DNA of 19,972 nt from DATNBT01 sp964579765 (GTDB lineage: Bacteria; Acidobacteriota; Vicinamibacteria; Vicinamibacterales; CAVVIG01). Shown here one piece after another: positions 14,175 through 19,972 of the stretch. A program made the translations under genes and the position numbers. The stretch is taken from NCBI GenBank assembly GCA_964579765.1, contig CAZOIK010000479.1, positions 1-19,972 on the forward strand, read 5' to 3'. Below the pieces are notes generated by a model, which ran no database searches, was not told where the DNA came from, and was given only the letters and a program-made list of their open reading frames with translations. Each line of letters begins with the position of its first letter. Position 1 is the stretch's first letter.

Positions 14175-15540
14175 ATCGGTCTACGCGCAGCGATCGCAGC
14201 TTGCGGTACAAATTGGTCCGTTGAATGCCGAGCGCCTTCGCCGCGTCGCTGATGCGTCCCCGGTGCTGTTCGAGGATGTGCGCGATGTACTCGCGCTCGA
14301 ATCGCGCGCGCGCCTGACGCAGCGTGCCGCGCTCGACGAACGCCGCCGATCCGCCGTCGAGCTTGACGTGCGCGAGGACGTCTTCGAGGCCGATCGCCCG
14401 TCCGGCGGCCAGCCCCGCGACAACCGCCTCGATCGTCGAGCGCAGCTCGACGGCGTTGCCGCGCCACGGCAGCGCCGTCATCAACGACAGCGCGGGACGC
14501 GACAGCGCCTTCATCGGAAGATTCCGCGCCCGGCAGATCTCGCGAAGGAAATAGTTGGCGAGCGCCGCGATGTCCTCGCGGCGGTTCCGCAACGGCGGCA
14601 TTTCGATGCGGATGACGGACAGGCGGCGGAACAGCTCTTCGCGCACGCGGCCCTCGGCGACCGCCGCGTCGATGCCGGGATCGACGCCCGCCATGGGACG
14701 CACGTCCACGCCGATCGTCGCGCCGGTCTCGGCGAGCGTCGCCTCGCGGTCGCGCAAAACGCGGCCGAGGCGGCTCTGCACGCGCGTGGGCGCGTCGGCG
14801 ACGTTCTTCAGGTACAGCGTGCCGCCGATCGCCGCATAGAGCGTGCTGTGTACGCTGAGTTGTTCGAGACCGTGCCCGCTCTCGGTCGATCCGCTGGCCG
14901 GGCGCGTGCGCGTGGCGGCGGCGCCGAACATCTCCATCTCGAGCGCGGCGCCCTCGAACGCCGCACAATCGACGCTGACGAACGACGCCGCGCCGGCCTG
15001 TGCCGCGTGAATCGCGCGCGCGACGACCTGCCGGCCGGTGCCGTCCTCGCCGCGAATCGTGACGCCCGCCCGCATTGCCGCGGCGCGCGACATCACCGCC
15101 GTCACGTCGCGCATCGAGGCCGACTGTCCGTAGAGCGGCGCGTCGGCGACGCCGCCCACCGACTGCGGACGGATCGATCCGCTGTCGAGCCGGGTTTCGC
15201 GCGCGATCGCACTCGCGACGCGGCGCGGCGCGGGCGGCCGGGCGAAGACGTCCGCCGCGCCCGTGAGCACGGCTTCGGTCGTCAGATCGGGATGCCGCGC
15301 GTCGGCGACCGCGAACAGGAGGAGGCCGGCGCGCTGCTCCCGCAGTTCGCGGGCGATCTGCAGCGCCGCCACGCCGCGCGAGAGATCGATGACGACAGGC
15401 AGATCGCCTCGACGCTGCAGCTCGTCCACGGCGGCCGAGGCGCTGTCGGCCCAGACGATCGACAAGTCCGCGCCGGCCAGCAGCTGCTCGGTGTCGTGAC
15501 GTTCGGCGGTGGGGCAGCCGATGTAGAGGAGCGATGTCAT
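14161..15540 (-). CDS. Degenerate NtrC-type regulator (pseudo-receiver, AAA+ lacking key motifs, Fis-type HTH)
   Basis: 459 residues laid out like an NtrC-family activator. The N-terminal receiver-like domain (about 1-120) keeps an Asp at 52 (VVIDLSRG) but lacks the acidic pair after strand 1. The AAA+ region (about 135-370) keeps the overall fold, the arginine-rich region ELFRRLSVIRIEMPPLRNRREDI (302-324) and WRGNAVELR (359-367). However, Walker A reads GEDGTGRQ (164-171, Lys replaced by Arg), Walker B reads GGTLYLKNV (239-247, Asp-Glu replaced by Lys-Asn), and no GAFTGA loop is present between them. The Fis-type HTH (about 430-451, ISDAAKALGIQRTNLYRKL) is intact. DNA binding is likely; ATP hydrolysis and sigma54 activation are unlikely. 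The ATG overlaps the lipoprotein stop (ATGA), so it may regulate this cluster, which is inference. Confidence 0.88.
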   Translation of the reverse strand: MTSLLYIGCPTAERHDTEQLLAGADLSIVWADSASAAVDELQRRGDLPVVIDLSRGVAALQIARELREQRAGLLLFAVADARHPDLTTEAVLTGAADVFARPPAPRRVASAIARETRLDSGSIRPQSVGGVADAPLYGQSASMRDVTAVMSRAAAMRAGVTIRGEDGTGRQVVARAIHAAQAGAASFVSVDCAAFEGAALEMEMFGAAATRTRPASGSTESGHGLEQLSVHSTLYAAIGGTLYLKNVADAPTRVQSRLGRVLRDREATLAETGATIGVDVRPMAGVDPGIDAAVAEGRVREELFRRLSVIRIEMPPLRNRREDIAALANYFLREICRARNLPMKALSRPALSLMTALPWRGNAVELRSTIEAVVAGLAAGRAIGLEDVLAHVKLDGGSAAFVERGTLRQARARFEREYIAHILEQHRGRISDAAKALGIQRTNLYRKLRSLRVDRYVSK

Positions 15541-16256
15541 CGCGACGACCGTGCGGCGCGCGGCGCCGGCGCGTTGACGGGCACGAACGTGCCGGTGCCT
15601 TGCGGATCGACTTCGAGACGCACGCTCCCGTCGGCGCCGTAGATCAGCCGGCGATCGGGGGTGCCGCGATGCAGCGTGTCGAACGCGACCGAGGCGAGCC
15701 GCTCGCCGTCATAGGTGTCCCATTTGTCGAAGCGGCCGTCGCCGTCCGAGTCTTCTTCGTCGCGCACGAGCACGCCTTTCTCGTAGTACTCGACACGATC
15801 GATTTTCCCGTTGCGCCGCGTCGAGATCTCGACTCGCGCGACGCCACCGCTGGCATCCGGATATGACCAGGCGTCGGCGACGCCGTCCTGCGCGCGCGAA
15901 ACACCGACCTTCTCCAGCGTCTGATCGGGGCCGTAGTATTCCCAGCGATCGATCTTGCCGTCCTCGTTGCGATCGATCTCGATACGCAGGATGCGCGTGC
16001 CGTCCATGTAGCTGAAGGTGTCGAATTTGCCGTCGCCGTCCGAGTCGTAGCGGAGGAGTGACAGCCGGCCGGTTTTCTTGTCGTAGGTGGGCTCAATCGT
16101 CTTCGTCGGCCCCGCCTCACGATGGCACGCGGCTGCGCACAGCAGCGCAAGACAGAATGCGGTCAATCGACCGAGACTTGTGTATGTTTTCTGTTGAATG
16201 GCCAAGTTGAACGAAGCTTCGCCCTGTGAGTCACAGTGCCGGCCACGCGTACACAT
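15537..16256 (-). CDS. Lipoprotein with repeated EF-hand-like Asp loops
   Basis: 239 residues if the ATG at 16256 is used. A TTG at 16205 would give a tidier lipoprotein signal, since the hydrophobic stretch FCLALLCAAAC (ORF residues about 35-45) directly follows and its last Cys fits a relaxed lipobox. The mature part is about six and a half repeats of 22-26 residues, each with a Ca-loop-like core and an aromatic patch: DSDGDGKFD, DRNEDGKID, a decayed SRAQDGVAD, a decayed TRRNGKID, DSDGDGRFD, and two weaker copies near the end. The loops resemble EF-hand or thrombospondin type 3 Ca-binding loops. The protein is probably membrane-anchored in the envelope. Its role is unknown; as first gene of the cluster it might sense or bind Ca or polymer. 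Confidence 0.8.
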   Translation of the reverse strand: MCTRGRHCDSQGEASFNLAIQQKTYTSLGRLTAFCLALLCAAACHREAGPTKTIEPTYDKKTGRLSLLRYDSDGDGKFDTFSYMDGTRILRIEIDRNEDGKIDRWEYYGPDQTLEKVGVSRAQDGVADAWSYPDASGGVARVEISTRRNGKIDRVEYYEKGVLVRDEEDSDGDGRFDKWDTYDGERLASVAFDTLHRGTPDRRLIYGADGSVRLEVDPQGTGTFVPVNAPAPRAARSSR

Positions 16257-16321
16257 TGAGTAATGTGGGAGCGGCGGCCTGCGGCGAGGATGCCGGAGTT
16301 ATCGGTCGGAACGGAGAGCAG

Positions 16322-16349
16322 ATTGTAGCTAGCGCGACAGTAGTGTCAA
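16322..16349 (-). promoter_or_regulatory. Sigma70-type promoter for the polysaccharide cluster
   Basis: On the minus strand TTGACA (16349-16344, a perfect -35) is followed after 16 bases by TACAAT (16327-16322, five of six -10 matches). Transcription would start near 16315, about 60 bases before the ATG at 16256. It lies in a locally AT-rich gap between dusB and the lipoprotein gene and is the only clear consensus promoter I found in the window. It probably drives the lipoprotein-regulator pair and perhaps the whole minus-strand cluster. Confidence 0.65.
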
Positions 16350-16350
16350 G

Positions 16351-16406
16351 AAAAATACAGCCCAGTCCAGAAAAGATACAAACTGTGCCGCCAGCGCACA
16401 CTGGCT
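16351..16406 (-). terminator. Weak candidate terminator after dusB
   Basis: Starting in the dusB stop codon, AGCCAGT (16406-16400) can pair with ACTGGGCT (16366-16359) with one bulged G. A small inner hairpin TGTGC/GCACA lies at 16400-16384, and GTATTTTTC follows the outer stem. The stems are short and the loop long, so this is only a possibility, but it sits in the right place between dusB and the next promoter. Confidence 0.25.
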
Positions 16407-17403
16407 ACGCGCGGACGGCCGACGGGGCGAAGAAGAATGTCGAGATGATGTCGCGAAGCTGCGCCAGCGACTCCGCGGCGTTGATTGCGGTCCGCAGATG
16501 CGACCCGTTTTCCAGGCCCTTGGTGTACCAGGAGCCGAGCGCCCGAATCTTGTTGACGACCCAGCGGTCGTGGCTCGCGGCGCGGCTGTCGTCCACGCGT
16601 TCGTGGAGCAGCAGCTCGATGTAGTCGAGGAGGAACTGCCCGCGCGCCTCGGACGAGATCGTCCGCGGCGCCCGGCCGGCCGCGAGATCGGCGGCCTGCG
16701 ACAGAATCCACGGATTTCTGAGGACGCCTCGGCCCACGAGCACCCCTTCGACGCCGAGGCGCAGACGCGCCATCACGTCTTCCGCCTCGAGGCAGTCGCC
16801 GCTGCCGAACACGGGAATGGAAAGGGCGCTCGCGATCTCCGCGACCAGGGTCCAGTCGGCCGACCCGGTGTAGCTCTGCGCAGCCGTGCGGCCGTGGACG
16901 GTGACGGCGGCCGCGCCGGCGTCGTCGACCAGGCGCGCGAGCCGCGGCGCGTTGCGCTCCTCGTCGTTCCCGCCGGCGCGCATCTTGACGGTGACCGGTA
17001 TCTTCACGGCCTTCGTCATCGCCGCCACGACCGACGCGGCATGCTCCGGCTCGCGCATCAGGCTGCAGCCGGCATTGTGCTTCGCGATCTTCGGGACGGG
17101 GCAGCCCATGTTGACGTCCACGATGTCGGCGCCCATGCCTTCGACAATCTGGGCGGCCTCGGCCATCTTCGCCGGGTCGCCCCCGAAGATCTGAATCGCA
17201 ATCGGCTGCTCTTCTTTCGTGTACTCGGCGTACTCGAGCGTCCGGTCGATGCCGCGGACGAGGCCCTCCGAGCTCACCATCTCGGTCACCACGAGGCCGC
17301 AGCCGCCGTGACGCTTGACGAGACGGCGGAACGCGGTGTCCGTCATGCCCGCCATCGGGGCAATGACAAACGGCGACTCGAGCGCGACCGATCCGATGTC
17401 CAT
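16405..17403 (-). CDS. dusB: tRNA-dihydrouridine synthase B
   Basis: 332 residues, normal length for DusB. This FMN enzyme reduces specific uridines in the tRNA D-loop using NADPH. It begins with the TIM-barrel signature PFVIAPMAGMTDTAFRRL (11-28). The catalytic Cys is C101 in NMGCPVPK, followed by KHNAGCSLM (108-116). The FMN/substrate loops VKMRAGGND, VTVHGRTAAQ and GVLVGRGVLRNPW are present. The usual VFGNGD reads VFGSGD here, a mild variation. The ATG at 17403 directly precedes the family start, with no upstream Shine-Dalgarno but a TAAACT six bases before it. It is unrelated in function to the polysaccharide genes and is probably transcribed separately from them. Confidence 0.95.
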   Translation of the reverse strand: MDIGSVALESPFVIAPMAGMTDTAFRRLVKRHGGCGLVVTEMVSSEGLVRGIDRTLEYAEYTKEEQPIAIQIFGGDPAKMAEAAQIVEGMGADIVDVNMGCPVPKIAKHNAGCSLMREPEHAASVVAAMTKAVKIPVTVKMRAGGNDEERNAPRLARLVDDAGAAAVTVHGRTAAQSYTGSADWTLVAEIASALSIPVFGSGDCLEAEDVMARLRLGVEGVLVGRGVLRNPWILSQAADLAAGRAPRTISSEARGQFLLDYIELLLHERVDDSRAASHDRWVVNKIRALGSWYTKGLENGSHLRTAINAAESLAQLRDIISTFFFAPSAVRA

Positions 17404-17760
17404 CCCCGTAGTTTAGGGCGTTTCACAACCGCGCGGCATGCCGGGCGACCGGATCAAGAGAGCGGACGCCTGCCGCCGCCGGCCTGGCTGGCATGCTGCG
17501 GCCAACAGACGCACGGCGCAACGACCTGGCAGCGCGGCGCATCGGGCCGGCACACCCGTCCGGTCTCGTGCGCCGCGCTGCCGGTCCGCGGCACCGCGTT
17601 GCCGGTCTGCGGCGCCGCGCTGCCGGTCTGCGGCACCGAGCTGCCGGTCTGCGGTACCGCGTTGCCGGTGTGCGGCGCCACGCTGCCGGTCTGCGGCGCC
17701 ATGTTGCCAATCTCCGGCGCCGCGCTGCCGTCAGGCGCGCACATCGACCACGCAGCCCCG
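17404..17760. other. Intergenic region between divergent dusB and VanZ-like gene
   Basis: About 357 bases with no gene I can support. It must hold the starts of both divergent transcripts. The dusB side has TAAACT (17415-17410) six bases from its ATG, but no good -35. The VanZ side has no clear promoter or ribosome binding site. The middle and right part are taken up by a 21-bp minisatellite. Open frames cross it on both strands because of the repeat and the high GC, and neither is convincing. Confidence 0.6.
17578..17730. repeat. 21-bp tandem minisatellite, seven full copies
   Basis: Seven consecutive 21-base units beginning CTGCCGGTCTGCGGC (17578, 17599, 17620, 17641, 17662, 17683, 17704), plus six bases of an eighth at 17725. 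A decayed partial unit precedes it from about 17560. Units differ at zero to five positions; the last is the most diverged. Because 21 is a multiple of three, both strands stay open: plus reads a LPVCGAA-type heptad, minus an APQTGSA-type heptad. Confidence 0.95.
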
Positions 17761-18126
17761 ATGTCACAATATGTCATGCGCCGCGTCTGGCTCTGGCTGC
17801 CTCCGATCGTCTACATGATCGCGATCTTTTACGTCTCGTCCGAATCGCAGCCGCTGCCAATCGTTACCGCGCATGTCTGGGACAAGCTGCTTCATCTCAC
17901 GGAATATGCCGGACTCGGGCTGCTGTGGTGCCGCGCGCTGCGGCGCGAGGGGTGCGGCTGGCCGAGCGCGATTCTCCTGGCGGCGCTGGCTTCGACGCTC
18001 TACGGCGCGACCGACGAATGGCACCAGAGCTTCGTGCCGCTCCGCGACTCGAGCGTCCGCGACTGGCTGGCGGATCTGATCGGAAGCACGCTCGGCGCGC
18101 TGCTCTTCGCCGCGACCGGGTTGTGA
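17761..18126 (+). CDS. VanZ-like membrane protein
   Basis: 121 residues, short as usual for VanZ-like proteins. There are hydrophobic segments at about 9-25 (LWLPPIVYMIAIFYVSS), around YAGLGLLWCRAL, around AILLAALASTLYG and at the C-terminus. The family blocks WDKLLHLTEYAGLG and DEWHQSFVPLRDSSVRDWLAD are both present. VanZ was named for low-level teicoplanin resistance, but most family members have no known role; an envelope function is a fair guess. The start may be the ATG at 17761 or the one at 17776; neither has a clear ribosome binding site. The same frame is open far upstream through the minisatellite and antisense to dusB, which I do not regard as coding. Confidence 0.88.
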   Translation: MSQYVMRRVWLWLPPIVYMIAIFYVSSESQPLPIVTAHVWDKLLHLTEYAGLGLLWCRALRREGCGWPSAILLAALASTLYGATDEWHQSFVPLRDSSVRDWLADLIGSTLGALLFAATGL

Positions 18127-18171
18127 AAACGCCCGTCGCGTCGCGCGAGCTTGCGGGCATAATGTGGGCGA

Positions 18172-19671
18172 GTGGCGCCCTCACTCGTGTCGCACGAAGA
18201 CGTCCGTCGCATCGGCGATAGGGTCGCCGCCGCGCCCGACCTCCCGGCGGCCCTCGACGACCTGGCCCTCGAGACGGGACGCGCGTTCGCCGCCCGCGTC
18301 TGCATCCTGCGGCACACGGATCGTGGCTGGGCGCTCGCCGCCCAGACGAACGGCGGCCTCGGGCTCGCGCTCCAGGATCTCACCCTCGTCCTCGACGGCT
18401 TGCCGGCGATCGATCCCGCCGCGCCGCTAGACCTCTCGCCCTACGGCATCGGCACGTGGACGGCTGTGGCGCTGGCGGTGCGCGACGCGCGCTGGCTGAT
18501 GCTCATCGAAGGCGACGTGACGGGCCTCGCGGCGACCTCCTCGCTGGCCGCGATGGTGCCGCTGGCCCTGCACGAGGCGCGGGCGCGCGCGCAGCAGCGG
18601 CGCGCCGATCGCGGCGTCATGGCCGGCTATGCGTTCACCCGCCGACTGAGCCGGGCGCGGACACTCGACGCCGTCTGCCGGGCGATTGTCACGCACGTGG
18701 CCGACGCCGCTCGCGCTGATCGCGTCAGCGTCGCCATCGGTCAACCGGACACAGAACAGCTCCGCGTCGTCGCCGCGTGCGGTGACGGCGCAGCCGCGCT
18801 GCCGGGCGTCAGCGTCGAAGCAGGCGCGTGGGTCATGGGCCATGTCTATGCGTCGCGACGCCCCGTGGTCGTACCCGATCTGGCGCACCTGCCGGGCCGA
18901 TGGCGCGCCGCGGGCACGTACCGCACGACGTCGTTCGTGTCGCTGCCGCTCATCGCCGGCGGCAACGTGGTAGGTGTCCTGAACGTCACGGACAGGCGCG
19001 ATCGGACACCCCTCGATCGCCGGGATCTTCGTCTCCTGCGATCGATCAGCGCGACGGCGGCGCTGGGGATCCAGGCGGTCCTCACCAGCACCGAAGCGGA
19101 GCGGCTCGCGCGCATCGCCTCGGTTGACAACCTGACGACGCTCTTCAACCGACCGTATTTCGAGACGCGCCTCAATCAGGAGATGGAGCGGGCCAAACGC
19201 AGCGCGAGCGCGCTGACGGTGCTCCTGGCCGACATCGACGGGTTCAAGACCGTGAACGACACGTACGGTCATCAGAGGGGCGACAGCGTGCTGCGCGCCG
19301 TCGGCGACACGCTGCGTTCCGCGGTCCGCGTGTTCGACATCTGCGCCCGCTACGGCGGCGACGAGTTCGCGATCCTGATGCCGAGCGGCGGGCGCGCGAG
19401 CGCGCTCGCCTGCGCCCTCGCGTTCGCCGAGCGCATTCGCCATCGCGTGAGCGCCGCCGCCGCGCCGCTGGCCGACGGCGCGCCGGTCACGCTCAGTATC
19501 GGCCTGGCGCTGCTCGAACCGGGCGACAGCCCGGATTCGTTCATCCGCCGCGCCGACGAAGCCCTCTATGCGGCGAAGGCCGCGGGCAAGGATCGCGTGC
19601 ACCTCAGCGTGTCGCCCACCAACGTGCTGCGACTGCCGTTGTTCAACTCTGGGCAGGGCACGGCGTCATGA
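18172..19671 (+). CDS. GAF-GGDEF diguanylate cyclase
   Basis: 499 residues from GTG. An N-terminal region (about 1-145) of unclear GAF-like character is followed by a GAF domain (about 155-305; SLPLIAGGNVVGVLNVTD at 257-274) and a GGDEF domain (about 315-480). The active site is YGGDEF (394-399), with the metal-binding LLADIDGFKTVNDTYGH upstream. The allosteric I-site RVFD (386-389) sits exactly five residues before GGDEF. It should make cyclic di-GMP from two GTP and be product-inhibited; the GAF domains would sense a ligand. No transmembrane segment is seen, so it is cytoplasmic. It overlaps the following receiver gene by 4 bases (ATGA). Cyclic di-GMP often controls exopolysaccharide, so a link with the neighbouring cluster is possible. 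Confidence 0.93.
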   Translation: MAPSLVSHEDVRRIGDRVAAAPDLPAALDDLALETGRAFAARVCILRHTDRGWALAAQTNGGLGLALQDLTLVLDGLPAIDPAAPLDLSPYGIGTWTAVALAVRDARWLMLIEGDVTGLAATSSLAAMVPLALHEARARAQQRRADRGVMAGYAFTRRLSRARTLDAVCRAIVTHVADAARADRVSVAIGQPDTEQLRVVAACGDGAAALPGVSVEAGAWVMGHVYASRRPVVVPDLAHLPGRWRAAGTYRTTSFVSLPLIAGGNVVGVLNVTDRRDRTPLDRRDLRLLRSISATAALGIQAVLTSTEAERLARIASVDNLTTLFNRPYFETRLNQEMERAKRSASALTVLLADIDGFKTVNDTYGHQRGDSVLRAVGDTLRSAVRVFDICARYGGDEFAILMPSGGRASALACALAFAERIRHRVSAAAAPLADGAPVTLSIGLALLEPGDSPDSFIRRADEALYAAKAAGKDRVHLSVSPTNVLRLPLFNSGQGTAS

Positions 19672-19972
19672 CGAGCGACTACGTCCTCATCGCGGACGAC
19701 GACCAGGCGCGCGTCGCCACGTGCCTGGACGTGTTCGGCACGATCGCCGCCGACATCCAGGTGGCCGGCACGACGCGCGACGCCCTCGCGTTTCTCGCGC
19801 GGCGCGGGACGCCGCGCGTGCTGGTGCTCAACGCGACGCTGCCGCAGGACGGCGCGTTCGCGGTCTGCGACGCGCTGCCGTCCCGCGATCGCGCCTGCGT
19901 GCCGGTGGTGCTCTGGACGGCGTCGCGGGCGACGCGCGAGCTGGCGCGTGTCCGGCTCAGCGGCATGACCAC
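19668..19972 (+). CDS. Receiver-domain protein with Asn in place of the phospho-acceptor Asp (partial)
   Basis: The ATG at 19668 overlaps the stop of the cyclase gene, and the frame runs off the window after 101 codons. The acidic pair after strand 1 is present (LIADDDQAR, 4-15). Strand 3 reads VLVLNATLPQDGAF, so the position that normally holds the phosphorylated Asp is Asn55. The Thr of strand 4 is kept (VVLWTAS). The conserved Lys region lies beyond the window. It is probably an unphosphorylatable pseudo-receiver or one with altered chemistry; what is fused downstream cannot be seen. Tight coupling suggests it works with the diguanylate cyclase. Confidence 0.75.
   Translation, partial: MTSDYVLIADDDQARVATCLDVFGTIAADIQVAGTTRDALAFLARRGTPRVLVLNATLPQDGAFAVCDALPSRDRACVPVVLWTASRATRELARVRLSGMT

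Noticed and set aside
14221..15642. Long plus-strand open frame (473 codons) opposite the regulator
   Set aside because: It covers the antisense of a gene with an intact HTH and AAA+ fold, and its own sequence is Arg/Ala-rich without any domain.
17578..17730. CRISPR array
   Set aside because: Units are directly adjacent 21-mers with no unique spacers, so this is a tandem repeat.
16498..17760. Plus-strand frame continuous with the VanZ-like gene through the minisatellite
   Set aside because: Most of it is antisense to dusB, and VanZ-like proteins are about the length given by the ATG at 17761.
17454..17777. Minus-strand 107-codon frame with APQTGSA-type heptads
   Set aside because: It is made largely of the minisatellite, has no ribosome binding site I can see, and overlaps the VanZ start; kept only as a possibility in the findings.
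18127..18171. Terminator between the VanZ-like and cyclase genes
   Set aside because: Only a 5-base GCCCG/CGGGC stem with a long loop and no T run.
18427..19602. Minus-strand open frame (391 codons) opposite the diguanylate cyclase
   Set aside because: The plus strand has intact GGDEF, I-site and GAF motifs; the minus frame has none.

Overview
The window is high-GC, densely coded bacterial DNA. It looks like a Gram-negative (diderm) organism, because it encodes two outer-membrane beta-barrel modules, two polysaccharide export (OPX/Wza-type) modules and a lipoprotein. The gene set and codon use would fit an Acidobacteriota (Vicinamibacteria-like) genome, but that is inference only; nothing here fixes the taxon.

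From 1 to about 16256 there is one minus-strand cluster for making and exporting a surface polysaccharide (exopolysaccharide or capsule). Transcription runs from high to low coordinates. It starts with a lipoprotein carrying EF-hand-like Asp repeats (15537-16256) and a degenerate NtrC-type regulator (14161-15540). Next come an outer-membrane beta-barrel (12939-14174), a small secreted protein with a Pro/Thr and Gly tail (12168-12911), a fusion of an OPX protein to a beta-barrel (10135-12141), a stand-alone OPX protein (9299-10138) and a Wzc-type tyrosine autokinase (6989-9298). The sugar-assembly block follows: a GmhA-type isomerase, a CgeB-like glycosyltransferase, a class I methyltransferase, an FkbM-type methyltransferase, an SGNH hydrolase, a DXD glycosyltransferase, a GT2 glycosyltransferase and the first codons of a GT4-type glycosyltransferase cut by the window edge. 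Most junctions overlap by a few bases or are separated by fewer than 20, so translational coupling is likely. A good sigma70-type promoter (16322-16349) lies just upstream of the lipoprotein gene.

From 16405 to 17403, also on the minus strand, is dusB (tRNA-dihydrouridine synthase). The region between dusB and the divergent plus-strand genes (17404-17760) holds a 21-bp minisatellite of seven full copies. The plus strand then carries a VanZ-like membrane protein (17761-18126), a GAF-GGDEF diguanylate cyclase with an intact active site and I-site (18172-19671), and the start of a receiver-domain protein whose phospho-acceptor Asp is replaced by Asn (19668 onward).

The most interesting points are the OPX/beta-barrel fusion next to free-standing copies of both modules, the NtrC-like regulator that has lost several catalytic and sigma54-contact motifs, the Ca-loop repeat lipoprotein at the head of the cluster, and the minisatellite.
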